A stretch of DNA of 64,000 nt from Rhodamnia argentea (GCF_020921035.1 NC_063157.1:8654001-8718000); one strand, 5' to 3'; shown: positions 11,262-23,691, counted from the first letter of the stretch. Notes: generated by a model from the sequence alone, not told the origin. Translations and numbers: made by a program.

Positions 11262-11640
11262 TCATGGAGGCTCCCGAGAAAAGACCCGAAGTCCGTGCAT
11301 CATTTTGTGGGGAGACGATGACATCAATTTCTCTCTTTGGCGGGCGAGGTATTCGTGCAACTTCCCTTGATCATGCAAGTTCTCGGCGATCAAGGGCAAG
11401 CTCTTGAAGTTGCCCATCCAAGCGTGCAAGCGAGGGAACTACTCGGCATCGGACACCTTCCTTCCCGACACCTCTTCTACGACTCCCATCCAATGTGCCA
11501 CCACGCCAAATGCAATGTCCGCGATGTTGATGTTCTCCCCTCCGAAGAATTTCTTTCCCTTGTTGGACCATGTTCCTCTAGGATGGACAGCATCTTCAAC
11601 CTATCTCTCACGGCCTTCTCTTGCTCGTCCGGAGTTATTC
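11262..11640 (-). pseudogene. Tau-class glutathione S-transferase, C-terminal fragment (broken)
   Basis: On the minus strand the sequence reads as the C-terminal helical domain of a plant GSTU: KFFGGENINIADIAFG, then VAHWMGVVEE, an in-frame TAG where a residue before FPRLHAWM is expected, then NFKSLPLIAEN and a C-terminus ending FSREPP before a TGA at 11264-11262. Upstream, AVRDRLKMLSILEEHG is in a different frame, so a one-base shift lies near the run ggaaagaaa. The N-terminal thioredoxin-like domain was not found. With one stop, one frameshift and half the gene missing, this is a pseudogene. Confidence 0.85.
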
Positions 11641-12892
11641 GTATTGACATCATGCTATTTTTAAAGTTTATCTATATTTTTGACAAGTTACCAAGTGTAG
11701 CTTTCGTGCGGTGAAGGTAACACATTTCTTTGAATATTTCAAAATCTTTACAAGAAAGGATCTTACCTGAATTTCAATATGGTACTAGAAATGCGAGCAA
11801 CGCTAGATGTATTAGACTGGTTCTGTTTACTACACGATGTATATTATTAGATTGTGAGTAGTCCTTCAAACAAATGGGTCAAATTCAAGAATCAAGAACA
11901 GTATGATACGTCACTTTACGATTCCGACTTTGTAAAACAACCATTGTAAGATCTAGCAATGCTCTTTCCTTGAGTTCGATTCGGCACACTTCCTTTCATC
12001 TTGTAATGTGTATCCTTTGTTTATACATGTCTATCGATTTCAAGCTCCATAGGTCTAACTCATTATTGCATTAATAGTTTGATTTTGGAAGACAGACATC
12101 TTTGTCGGTCAAATGGGCCTTATAGATGATCAAGAAAAATTAATTGTGCGTTTATAAGTTATATAGAAGATGTCCACTTCAACCGTGACCAACTCCTTAA
12201 TGGGTGGTTGAAGAATTTGGTGAGAATGTCTCGTAATGTCAAATTCTCCTTTATACTATAATCTAATTCTCCCCTGTCCGTCCACCATTTCTTTTTTAAT
12301 CTTATCCTTATTAACACGCCATAGAAAATCCTTCGGTACATTTGCTTCAAATATTAATCAAGTAGAATCAGACAACACCCACGACATGTTTCAATTTGAA
12401 CCACGCATGTCACGGCAGACTCTTCCACCATATTTGTTAGGAAAAATTTCAAATAAGAGTTTGAAGTGACTTCATTTTTTAAATAAGAACATAAAGTGAA
12501 TCTTATTTTAAATAAGGGTTTAAAGTGCTCTTTTTGTTTCAAAAAAAGACTTGACCAAAAGGTATTTTGATCATTTACTTATTTTTTTTTCGTTGTTTCT
12601 TTCGACTGGGCTTGCCCTTTGCCCAGGGACGGCAAGACAAGGATCACCTCGTCCAATCTAGTGAGGGCTAGCCGATCACAAAGTTGTTCAATTTAAATGC
12701 CATTCTCAACTCTATTTCTGACTAGTCGGACATCGGTCCGGACAAGAACATGGCAAGACAGTAAATTTCATCTGTAGCTCCCAAATTTATTGAACCACGC
12801 CGTATCTCAAGATCCAAACTCACATGTAAACCTACTAACGATTCATAAGGATCTATCACTTAATTTCTCTATCAGTTTATATTAGAGAAAAT
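11641..12892. other. Intergenic AT-rich DNA
   Basis: No gene recognised. Around 12440-12640 there are repeated phrases (aataagagtttgaagtg, aataagggtttaaagtg) and then a short GC-rich tract. These resemble the arm and core of the non-autonomous element at 31850-32440, without a clear second arm. Confidence 0.4.
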
Positions 12893-13196
12893 TATCCAAA
12901 AAGCCCTAAACTTTTTCACTTTTGCCAATTCAGTCATAAACCTTTTAATTTTGCCAATTGAGTCATAAATTTTTTTTACGTTTTCCCAATTGAGTCTATC
13001 AAGCTAATTATGGCAAAAAATTGCCAACGTAGACGCCGGTCACCCTACGTGGCACGATTGGTGCCGACACGAATAATTTTTTTATTTTATTTTATTTTTT
13101 TTCTTCTTCTTTTTTTTTCATCGTGGCGGTGAGGGTCATTGGCGAGGGTCGTCCTTGCTCGACCCGAGTGAGAGCTTGTGGTTCAAAATCCAAACT
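12893..13196. mobile_element. Half of a Mutator-like long-TIR element
   Basis: The left arm starts agaaaattatccaaaaagcc and carries the family phrases gccaattcagtcataaac and gccaattgagtcataaa, then cctacgtggcacgattggtg. It passes into a GC-rich core (ggcgagggtcgt). The right arm is missing. The core stops at about 13190, where hAT-like taggggtata sequence starts. Confidence 0.6.
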
Positions 13197-13949
13197 AGGG
13201 GTATACGTCGGTCCTAATCCAACCCGAAAATCGAACCAGCTAGTTCTGTGTGGTTCTTGATTCCAAAAATTTGAAATCGGGAATAACCGGTTCAGTTCCC
13301 AATGCCAATAGGGAACAAGACCGCCTGAACCTGACCGTCGGTGTGAAGACCTAAATTTCTACCAGATAAGATTTAAGTAGAATAGTAACTATCGGGCTCG
13401 GGTTAGTAGCGAAAATGGATTTGGGGGATTTAATTTTAGAGCGGTGGATTATTAAAGCTAACCGTTGTTGTTGGGAGTGGATAATATTGGACCGTTTGTG
13501 ATTTAGTTGTTTGCGCTAGTTTATATAATCGGCCCGACACGAAATTTGTTCACGGTTTGAGCGCGAAGCAATGACGGGAAGTGGCGATTATTCCGGTCGC
13601 CTAGAAGCATGATATATCCCGGCATGGAACCCGACCTGTCAATCCTTGATTTTAGATCAAGAAAATGTCTTTCATTCATCCGGTAAGACTTTTTTTTCCC
13701 CTGGTAAGATTCGTCTGATAAAGGCTAGTAAGGCATTGATGTCTCCATCTGGTGGTACTAATCCTTGAGCTTTTACGTTCCTTCGTGATGAGTGTCTCTA
13801 GCTTTCTGATCCCTAAGGCAGTGTACTCATTTTATACCTGAGATTATACCGTCTCTGTCAATACTATTTGAGGAGCATTTTCCAATAAAAAATATTACCA
13901 CGGAAGGATATTCCTAAGCCAAAGCTCTTGTTGTGTTAGTCATTCCAAT
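13197..13949. other. Intergenic, hAT-like left end then unassigned
   Basis: Begins with taggggtatacgtcggtcc, like an hAT-type terminus followed by aaccgg-rich DNA, but no right end was seen. A short repeat ggtaaga (13682 and 13703) brackets a T-run, a weak candidate for another micro-insertion. Confidence 0.35.
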
Positions 13950-14116
13950 AGTCATGTCCCATGTCATCCATGCATCATCGCTCGGTAGAATGTCCTTGTC
14001 CTCCAACACGGAGCCTATTCGTCTCCAACCGCATCTTACTGCATCAATCCAGCCATATTTTTTTTGTTTTTCCTGCCCATCACTTCCATAAAGTCCTTCA
14101 CATGTCACGCCATGTC

Positions 14117-14125
14117 TAAATAAAA
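14117..14125 (+). promoter_or_regulatory. Possible TATA box of UGT copy 2
   Basis: TAAATAAAA lies about 50 bp before the ATG at 14174, which would imply a leader of roughly 20-30 nt. Copy 1 has gtagcgaca at the aligned place and a different TATA-like run (ttaaaaag) about 90 bp before its ATG. Assigned from sequence and spacing only. Confidence 0.35.
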
Positions 14126-14173
14126 ACACTAGTTAAAGAAGACAGAGCTCGAAAGCCTCCCTGACCGTCGCCG

Positions 14174-16858
14174 ATGGAGAAACTGGAGCTCGTATTCATT
14201 CCGGCACCAGGCGTCGGTCACGTCATCTCGGCCCTCGAGTTCGCGTCCTGCTTGCTCGGCCACGATCCTCGAGTCTCCATCACGGTCCTTGCCATGAAAG
14301 CGCCCTTCACCCCCCACTTGGACGCTTACACCAAGTTGCTTGTCGCCTCGCAGCCACGCATCGCCCTTGTCGATCTCCCTCCCGTCGACCCACCGCCGCC
14401 CGAGCTCCTACGCTCGGTCGAGCACTACGTCTCGGTCTTCATCGAGAGCTACATCCCGCACGTCCAGACAGCGGTCGGGGAGATCCGACGTTCCCGGTCC
14501 GTGGCCGGGTTCGTCCTGGACTTCTTCTGCACGTCCATGATCGCCGTGGCTGACGAGTTCTCGCTCCCTTCTTACATCTACCTTACCACCAACGCGCACT
14601 TCCTGGACCTCATGTTCCACTTGCCGGCTCAGCACGACAAGGTGGGGAGAGCGGTCCAACCGTCCGATCCAGACCTGCCTCTTCCCAGTTTCACCAACCC
14701 AGTTCCGGTCTCTGTCTTGCCGTCAGCAGTGTTCGATGCGGAAGCCGGCGGCTATGCGGCCTACGTCAAGCTGGCTCGCAGGTTCAGGGACGTCCGGGGA
14801 ATCATGGTTAACACGTTCATGGAACTGGAACACTTTGCCATCAGCTCGTTTTCCGGAGGAAGCTCGGACGGACCGGCCGTGTACACAGTCGGACCAGTTA
14901 TCGATCCGAAGGGTGTGCCAGATCCTTCTCTGGACCGGGCTCAATGGCAGAAGATCCGGGAGTGGCTCGATGAGCAGCCACCGTCCTCGGTGGTGTTCCT
15001 GTGCTTCGGGAGCTTGGGGAGGTTCGACGCGGACCAAGTGGAGGAGATCGCCGCCGGAATCGAGCGGAGCGGGCATAAGTTTTTGTGGTCGTTGCGTCCA
15101 GAAAGTTCACAGTCGCAGCTTCCTGGTGGATTCCTGGACCGAATGCGAGGAAGTGGGGTCGTATGCGGGTGGACCCCGCAGGTTAGTCTCGAGTCTTTTT
15201 TTATTTTTTTATTTTTTGTCACAAGTCTCTAAGTCTTTTTGACCAACGTCTTTGGTAGTATCTCGGGCTCATTGGTTACTTTCATCTACCATGATAAATA
15301 GGGTAAGAAGGTAGCAATTGTTGCAAGGAAAAATTGTCCAAAAAATCTTATATTTATTATATTGCAGGCCTGGAGTCAATTCAATTATAAATCTTTTAAT
15401 TGTGACAATCTAATCATAAATTATTTTATGATTTACCAATTCTTTTGACAATCTGTCAATGTAGTCATTTTGACTAATTATCTAAATAATATATTTATGA
15501 CTAAATTGGCAAAACTTTAAAAGAATTAAGACTAAATTGGCTAGTCGTCAAAATATTTAGGACTAAATTAGCCGCTTTCTGACGGGTTTATGACTTTTTG
15601 AACAATTACTATGAAGTGAAATAGCCCATCACATTCTAAAATTTATGGGCTTCACTAAACAACACAACCTCCAATATTATTCATGTATTGTGATTAGTTT
15701 TGTTTGGTTTACCAGGGCACCCACAAACTATCCCTAAGTTATATTTTCCTATGATGCTTGAAATATGAGTAAATCCACGAATAGGTACAAAGCCTGAAAT
15801 ATAATTTGGGCAAGCCTAGGGATTAAACCTCCTTCGTTCGAGCCCCACTCGTTAGGGCCGATCATCTGGAGCAGAAAAATGGTTGAGCACTTTTGAATCG
15901 TGAACCCAATCCAATTCATTGAAAACCATATTGGCAAGATTGTGGAGCAGGTGAGGAGCAAGTCAAACCTCGAATAGATGACCTATATATGAAAACCTTT
16001 AAATTAATAGCGTCGTCTACCTAAACCGTCCACGGTATTTGTCTGTTTTTGCCTACTAAATTAATATCGTGATTTGTGAGCTTTCGTATGATAGCTATAC
16101 CAATGATATGCCGCAGTAAACCAATTCTCACTTTTCAACAACAAGACGTTGATCAAGTTTTATAACCTCAAAATAGTCAATTTTTCATGTTTCTTTTATG
16201 ATGTTCTACATAATTTTGATAAACTTCCACCTACCACACCATTTCTGAATTTATATATAAAAAAAAAAAGGACACATGTTCTAGAGCCAAAATGATTAAC
16301 ATGAATTGAAATATGTATTGAAAAGTATACGATCAACTAAAGGTACTCTGATTTTAGTTGCCTTTGGTTAGGTAACCTTTAGAGCTGATCATAAGCCGAA
16401 CATGTCCACAGCTCAGAAATTATTATAGACTTATCGAGCTTGTAATGAAGTACATATTTTCTCCACCTCAGGTGGAGGTGCTGGCGCACGCGGCCATAGG
16501 TGGGTTCGTGTCTCACTGTGGTTGGAACTCCATTTTGGAGAGCTTGTGGCATGGAGTGCCGATTGTGACGTGGCCCATATATGCGGAGCAGCAGCTTAAC
16601 GCCTTCACAATGGTGAAGGAACTGGGATTAGCCGCAGAGCTGCGGCTGGACTACCGGGGGCACGGAGTTGGCGGCCATCTGGTGCCAGCGGAGGAGATAG
16701 AGAGGGCCATCGGATGCTTGATGGGCGGTGCCGGCGCAGCGATCAGGAAGAAGGTGAAGGAAATGAGAGAGGCGGCAAGGAACGCCGTGAAGGAAGGTGG
16801 GTCTTCATATGACTCTATTGGAAAGTTGATTCAGGACTTCATCAAGAACATTGAATGA
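14174..16858 (+). CDS. UDP-glycosyltransferase, UGT71-like (copy 2, intact)
   Basis: Exons 14174-15181 and 16472-16858 are separated by a 1290-bp GT-AG phase-0 intron and give 464 residues. Catalytic His16 (GVGHVIS) and Asp116 (GFVLD) are present. The PSPG box starts with WTPQ at the end of exon 1 and continues [14 protein letters not shown] and AEQQ in exon 2, so the donor-sugar site is complete. It is a near-identical paralogue of copy 1. Exon-2 differences include FTM for FLM and YRGHG for YRRGHG. Expected role: glucosylation of a small hydroxylated metabolite in the cytosol, substrate unknown. Both copies keep full frames despite abundant nearby decay, which suggests recent duplication, selection, or both. 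Confidence 0.93.
15327..15608. mobile_element. Terminal-inverted-repeat element in UGT copy 2 intron
   Basis: Allelic counterpart of the element at 2281-2553. It starts ggaaaaattgtccaaaaaat and ends gactttttgaacaatt. Its ends have diverged more than those of copy 1. Confidence 0.6.
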
Positions 16859-18599
16859 AAAAGCACAACAAAGAGCTAGCATTTGTCTTCCATTGTAACC
16901 ATCACGTGCATGTCACTTTGATCTTGCTCTGTCCTTTGTTTCTTGCCAGCAATGCGTCCTACTTCTTTTGTTCAACGAACATGGTTACTGATTTGTCCGA
17001 AGTTTATGAAATCACCATTCAAGTTGGCGGGTGGTGGGTGTTGGAGTTGATTCAAATCTTGCATCGCTCGCTAGAAGAGTGAATTTTAGCGAGTCATTGT
17101 ACTTGTTTTGCTTGGAAACCCAGATGACGGAGCTGTAAGTTACTAAAAATTTACTTAGGCAGATGAGTTATGAGTTTCTCATGACTAGACTAATGATCCG
17201 CCGTCGCTTGGGACAGGTTGGCCTTGCCAAAACTGGCGAGGCTGAGTCAGCCAGGCCTGGACGGCCTTGCCAAGCATCGCTTCGAGACCAGAACATCAAC
17301 TACCGTCTACGGGTCCGACAACCTCTCCACAATGGGATTTCCAGTCCCTTTAACTCAATCCCCATTGAAGAAGACCGCATTAGCTGAAGGTGACTGTCCC
17401 CATCATAGTGAAACACTGAGCAAATCAAGCAAAAGGGTTTTGGAAGAAGGCGAGAGGCAAAGAGAAATTGTGACTCTGCAGCGAGCCGTGCCCTTCACGT
17501 GGATTGGGACCTTCAGAGTGCCATTTCTTCGATCCATGAGCAAGGGAAACCCTGGCACATAAGCTACTCTCTCTAAACATAAACTCATCTTAAAAACGTC
17601 TACGTTAGCGCCGATCATTTCTTGTGGGCCATTCGGCATCCACATCAGCAATATCTAGCCAAAATTAGCCGGAAGGATTGAATTAGCTCTACGTCAAAAG
17701 GTTTATGATAAAGTTGGCACCAGTATAAGGTTTAGGACTAAATTGCATTAATGTGATATGTTTAAGGCTTTTCTGATACTTTTCCCATAAGCTTTGGCAT
17801 GCGAGCTGAGTTTCAATGGGGTGTAACCGCTGTTCTAAACTACCTTTTGGGCCTAAAATTGAAAACTTGGAGGGGCCCAAATGAGAACTGCCCTAAAATT
17901 CAAAGCATTGAAAGTTTGTGTAAGGAGTTTTTCTCCTTCACTTATGTACGGTTTTGTGATATCAGATATATGCGAGAAAGAAAATTAATACATAAAGAAC
18001 ACGACTACAGTGAAACTCAAAACAATTGTGTCCTAATACAATCATTGCCTTTAGATGAAAAGTAGCAAGTGATCTGACTCGAAGGGAATTTTCAAGAGAT
18101 AGGAGTTGTGATCGTGTGCATCTTAATCTCAATCATCATATTATGTGAATTCCATGTGGAGACACACTATATAGTTGGCTGAGATGGAGTTAGTTCACAT
18201 GATTTGGGTGCATACAAAATTTTATCAGGAATGCATCATGCGGTCCACTATACCCTCAAACTAATACATGAACGTGTCATATTTGTTATTTCCTCGGTAC
18301 AATCTCCTGTTGAATCATAGGATGATCAAATTCGTCCCAGCTAAACATGGCTAGCCCATGTGATCAAGAATTGGCCTATGTTTTCAAAGTCTGCAGCAAA
18401 TCATCATCCCATCTAGAAATTCTCTAGCAACTCATTTGTTCAAAACCTCCAGCAGCCTATCTTGGAAATATTAGCAGCTCATGTAGAAAGAAAAAACAAC
18501 AATAAAAATATTCATTTTATCATTATTTTAATAGACTCCCTTAAAATTGATTTTGAAATCAACAATACCTAACATCGTCTTTAATTTTCGAATGAATAG

Positions 18600-19035
18600 T
18601 CTTCAATGATTTCGCCGAAATATCTATGATCTGATTTTCTGATTTGCAGAAATTAAGTTCAATCTCACCATATTTGACCAACTTACATATAATGATATTT
18701 GATGTCGATGTGCTTACTCCTGTCATGAAAAGCATGATTCTTGGCTAATGCAATGGCCAACTTATTATCACACATTATTTGGTAGGACCTTTATTTTCAT
18801 GCTTAGGTTCACAAAGCATCTTACAAAGTCATACCGCTTGACATACTACTACGTATTCAACTTCAGCTATTGAGAGTACAATAACTTTTTTTTTTCGAGG
18901 ACCATGAGAGTCCTGATCCAAAAGGAGAGCATTTTCAGAAGTACTCTTACAAGTCTCAATATTACATTCCCAATCACTCTCTGAGTATCCAATTAACTTA
19001 AATTGTCGGTGCAAGAATATAAAATCCATGATCAT
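18600..19035 (-). pseudogene. Ty1/copia RNase H remnant (copy B)
   Basis: The minus-strand reading includes FKLIGYSESDWECNIETCKS, then KKVIVLSIAEVEYVVV, matching the RNase H of copia elements, with stops and deletions. Duplicate of the fossil at 5400-5880. Confidence 0.75.
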
Positions 19036-19087
19036 GAGTTCCATTGACATACAAGAAAACTCATTTGTAGTTGTTCAATTTTTTATT

Positions 19088-19679
19088 CAAGGTACATGAA
19101 AATTCTATGGGCTAAGTTAGATTGATCTACTTAGTATTCTTGACTTAGTTGGTTGATGTTTGTTAATTTAGTTTGAATTTGATGGTAAATGTAAGCAAAC
19201 CTCAATACTGGTGTATTAAGATATTGATTATTTGACTTGTATCGATGAGTCTTCCATACTAAAGATGTGCTTGATTGATTTTTTGTGAGGTGTGGTAGCA
19301 TATCGAATGTGAAAAATGTTAAAATGGCAAAACTAGACTTGAAAACGATAGGAATAGGGACATCATAAAGTACCATAACTTTCATACGGCGCTACTTGAA
19401 TATCATAACTTTATTTCTAATCATTTGGGTGTCATATAGCTTTTTAATCGATTACTTGAGTGTCGTAACTTTTTCAAAACGTTTACCACAAGTGCTATAC
19501 CATGTCAACAAGTTATTGTGATGGCTTAATTTTCTACCCAATTGGATTAACGAGCAAAGTGGTGATTTGGGGTTAATCATCTCGCGGGGGACTATAGGAC
19601 TTTAGTTAGTTGACGGGCGCGATAATATTAAGATTGTTAGAACAATGTGGGGTGATGATTGTTTTGGATCAAGAAGGGA
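19088..19679. other. Repeat-like AT-rich DNA
   Basis: Around 19370-19560 the phrase 'cat aactt' recurs (ataactttcatacgg, tcataactttatttc, cgtaactttttc), as in the arm of a non-autonomous element. No gene seen. Confidence 0.35.
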
Positions 19680-21480
19680 CTATATTGACTCATCAAGTGA
19701 TAGGCTCGCAACTTGAAGTACACCAACATCTTCAAACATGTCAAATGCATCTCCGCCAATATCCCATATCTTGATTTCTCCTTCTAAATATTGTGAGTTT
19801 TTTCTTGATAGAATATGAAAGTTGCTATGAATGAAAACCAAATCTTTTGCACGTCTTGAACTCATCTTATTTCTTCTCACCGAGTTTATAAAGGAGTAAG
19901 TACTCCAATTCCTCTTGGTATATGATGAAGAAGAAGGTTTAGCAAAAAGCTTTAAGGCTATGCTTTAAAGCAAAGGTGCACATGCACCATGATGAAATCA
20001 CCAATGCTTAGGATCCATAGAATGCTGCTCTTGAATGGACTCAAGATCTTGAAAACGCCCACTTCTTGACGCAAAATTTGCATACTTTTTATTCACCTTT
20101 TGATGTTCATCCTCATTAAGAAAGTATTTTCTAATGCATTGCTTTCTTTGTCGGTTGATATCATGATCTTTGTATGGAGAAACCCGAGTAGGATCTTCAT
20201 TGAGCCATTAATCACTATAGTACTTTATTCAACCTAATAAAAAAAAACAAGCAAGATGAGTATTATATTATCATGTCAAAGAAAGAATAACCAATACAAT
20301 AGTAATCTCATTTAAGTTTAGAACTTACCTAGGATTCAAGGCATGTGCCAAGCAATGAAGTGGAGTGTTGTTCCTACTCCAACAATTCCAAAAGAATTGC
20401 ATGAACATCTCCATAAAATGTAGACTCCTCATCTAGCCTTTTCACTTCATGCATATATATAGCTCTCTTCACTTTTTCAATCATCGAACCCCACGTGTCA
20501 TAAACCAGGTGAAGACAAGGCTTGTCAGCGTTACAAATTCTAAGCATGTCATAAATAGGAGCCATGATGGAAAGTGTGTAATCAATTGAATCCTTCCAAA
20601 GATCATCCAACACATTCTCCTAGACAAACATAGTCCTCCCTTGATTATCATCTCGATAAATACTCCATTTCTCATAAATAACCATGTTTTGAAGACTACT
20701 TTTTAACAATTTAAACCTCTTAAGCATCACAATTATCGAAACAAATCATGTATTCGCCACGGAAAGCAACTTCAAGTGAACAAACTCATTATATGTTGCT
20801 AATATCATGGAATGGTTCATGATAAAAAAATTTATTTGCATAACATCCTCAATAATCTTTGTAATCCAGCTACATTCCTCACAGACTACTTAATTGGTCT
20901 CCATATTCTTTGCGGCACAAATGTTAATCAAAGTTAGATTAAGAGTGCTCGCCACACAAGGTAGCCAAACAATGGATGGAAATTCTTGCTCAATGAGTTG
21001 TCCCACGCCCTTATAATTTGAAGCATTATCCATAATGACTTGGACCACATTCTTGTGCCCAACTTCATTGATTCCTTCTCTCGAACAATCAACTAATTTT
21101 ATAAATATAGGATTTTCATCCGACACCGCCATAAAGTTATGCTTTGTGAGTCACTCCATCCGTCATTCACCATACTTACACCCTTATCCTTCCACATGTT
21201 TCTAATAGGTACACACAAACTCTCAATATTTGCCTTCTCTTTTTGCAACAAAGTAGTCCTCAACATATTATACTTCGGTGGTACATATCTCGCAATGTTG
21301 TGATTTGTGGCATAAGTGAAAGCGGATTGAAAGTAAAGGATTCTTGCTAGATTAAATGGCAAACCCGCCGAATAGAACATCCCGACATTCTCATGATCTA
21401 AATGTTCCCATTGAGTCATGTTGAATGCCTTCTCAATTGATCCTCCACCCCCACTTCCAAACTTCCTTTTCTAGAGTCAA
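19680..21480 (-). pseudogene. hAT-superfamily transposase, decayed
   Basis: Minus-strand pieces occur in transposase order from 21480 down. First is a glycine-rich linker and FNMTQWEHLDHENVGMF. Then comes a DUF659-like domain (PPKYNMLRTTLLQKEKANIE, MVNDGWSDSQS; after a frameshift near 21130, VVQVIMDNASNYKGVGQL and WLPCVASTLNL). Next is a middle part (LDDLWKDSIDYTLSIMAPIY) and last a C-terminal dimerisation domain (KRNWSTYSFINS, SRRAKDLVFIHSNFH) ending at 19680. The frame changes several times and stops are present. The N-terminal BED zinc finger was not found. Terminal inverted repeats were not located, so this is an immobile fossil. Confidence 0.85.
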
Positions 21481-22740
21481 AGGATGAATGTATCTCACAA
21501 ATACTAAGGCACCCCAAATAGAGGCAAAGTAATTTAAGCCCAAATAGAGTCAAAGCAATTTGAGTGAAGCCATAATGGAAAAGGAAAATATAACTTGAAC
21601 TGCCAACACCAATTACACACAAAGCCCCGACCCACCATTATCAAGTGACAACAAGCCCAATCTGCTACTCTTCCATATTGATCCTCATCTATCAACAATT
21701 TGCAGATAATAATTAACAGAAGATAAAATCCAAACACTCCCTGGATTGAAGTCATTCTTATACTAAAGCAGTTGTTTTACTATATACAGATTACAAGTCA
21801 TAATAAAAACATGAGATCCGATGGCCGGACAAATATTGAAGGTACATACACCAAAGAGGACACCAGACGAGTAGTTAGTTTAACAATACACATTGAGTGG
21901 TTGACATTGCCATAAAATTGCCTTGATCTTACAAACGAGTGCAAACCGTCAAAAAGGGACTGATTTGTAGATTACCAAGCAATATTTGGGCACCCGAAAT
22001 AGAGGTAAATCAATTTGAGCTAAGCTATACTGAAAATGGGAAAAAAAAAAAAAAGGGACTGGGTAATACCAATCACACTCAAAGCCCCATCCACCAATAC
22101 CAAGAGAGAGTTGATTTCGCCAAGCTATAAAAACATAGGCAAATCAATTTGAGCTAATTTATACTGAAAGTTTCAATATTGAGTCGATTTCGCCAAATCT
22201 GAAAAAGAGCTACTTTCACAGCGAGCAACGATACTAACCTTGAGGGAAAGAGAGTGAGAGAGGCAGCGAGGCGATTCGGGAGAGGCAACGCGAGATGAAT
22301 GACTCGGGCGAGGCAGCGTAGCTAGGCGACGACGCAGGACGATGCGGCGAGGCAACAAGGTAAGGCAGCCGTGTAACGATGAGACGAAGCGAGGCTAGGT
22401 GAGAGCCGAGAGCCGAGAGCAAGAGAGTATCGACAATGATAGAAAGTGAGAGAGACCACAATGAAATTAGGGCAGATTTTGGTTTTTGCCCCTAAAAGAC
22501 TAAAAGTTTCCCAAATTACCCTTAGGACACACGAGTCCCTACATGTCCCAGTCGTTGACCATGCGTCGGAATCCATCGGGTGTCCGAGCGTGTCCGGTTG
22601 TGTCCCGCGCGTATCAGACATCTACACATGTTCGACATGAGAAAAATGTCATCGGAGGCGTGTCCATGCTACATAGCCCACTTGTCAGTCCAGAAGACAA
22701 AAATGAGTGGGCCTAGCAAGTAATATCCTTTTTTATTCTT
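21481..22740. other. Probable 5' part of the hAT relic and flank
   Basis: 21481-22170 is AT-rich with no protein signal. It contains two similar phrases about 440 bp apart (gcaccccaaatagaggcaaa near 21511 and gcacccgaaatagaggtaaa near 21990). 22200-22440 is purine-rich (gcgaggcaac words) and could be an untranslated leader of the hAT element. No gene supported. Confidence 0.35.
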
Positions 22741-23308
22741 GCACACTCAACCATGCACGTGGCCGGCTCGGACCATAGAAATTCATATAGGAAAAATAAT
22801 TTTAGGGTTATCTTGTTTATTTATTTTACTACTTTCCTTAGATTTTTATACTATTATTTGCCCTACATTATACTTTTGAGCTTCTTTTACCCTATTAGCA
22901 TTTAAAAATGATAAACGTCAAAGTAAAAACTATTAATAAAACATAATTTATCTTTTTATACTAAATTTATCGGTGTGTCGGGCCAAGTCTTAAGGCCCTT
23001 CCTCAGTGGCGGCTTGCCCACTAGCTGGGCTTAGAGTATTTGTCCTGGCCCATTTATCAGGAAAATAAAGGCGGGCCACGGGCTGCCTGTCCATTGATCA
23101 TATCTATTACACTCGTTTAACACCTAGAACTACTATTAACATAGGTAATATTTGATATTGATGCATGAAACATGATATTTTCAGATAATATTAATTTTCA
23201 GTGGATGACACAAGAACTAAAATACAACTCAGTAGTCACAAATCGATATCGACATTTTCTTATAGACTTATCTAGCTCTTAACGAAGTGCATATTTTCTC
23301 CACCTCAG
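22741..23308 (+). other. Intron remnant leading to UGT copy 3 exon 2
   Basis: Similar to the copy 4 intron and to the ghost at 6405: attaataaaacataattta, cggcttgcccactagctggg, gggctgcctgtccattgatc, then cttatagacttatctagct and the acceptor tctccacctcag ending at 23308. Confidence 0.5.
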
Positions 23309-23691
23309 GTGGAGGTGCTATTGCCCACGGCCCTTGGTGGGTTTGTGTCTCACTGTGTTGGAACTCCATTTTAGAGAGCTTTTGGCATGGAGTACCGATC
23401 GTGACATGGCCCATATATGCGGAGCAACTGCTTAACGACTTCACTGTGAAGGAATTGGGATTAGCCGTGGAGCTGCGGCTGGATTACAGGGGGAAAGGCG
23501 CTGGCGGCCATCTGGTGCCAGCGGAGGAGATAGAGAGGGTCATCAAATGCTGGATGGGCGGCGGTGGCGCAGCAACCAGGAAGAAGGTGAAGGAAATGAG
23601 GGAGGCGGCGAGGGATGCCGTGAAGGAAGGTGGGTCTTCATATGACTCTATTGGAAAGTTGATTCAGGACTTCATCAAGAACATTGAATAA
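23309..23691 (+). pseudogene. Orphan second exon of a UGT (copy 3)
   Basis: Starts directly after a good acceptor (cacctcag) with GTGGAGGTGCTA and ends IQDFIKNIE and a stop like the intact copies. A one-base deletion in the HCGW codons (cactgtgttgg against cactgtggttgg) shifts the frame inside the PSPG box. A codon is also missing (NDFTVKE against NAFTMVKE). No exon 1 precedes it: upstream there is only intron-like sequence and the hAT relic. It cannot give an enzyme. Confidence 0.87.

Larger units (their letters stand above)
13950..19087. repeat. Segmental duplication, copy B
   Basis: Colinear partner of 895-5935. It carries the intact UGT copy 2, the same intron element and the same copia RNase H fossil. 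It lacks the micro-insertion at the 18761-18775 site and has about 122 bp more in the intron (around 16275-16397) than copy A. Confidence 0.88.
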
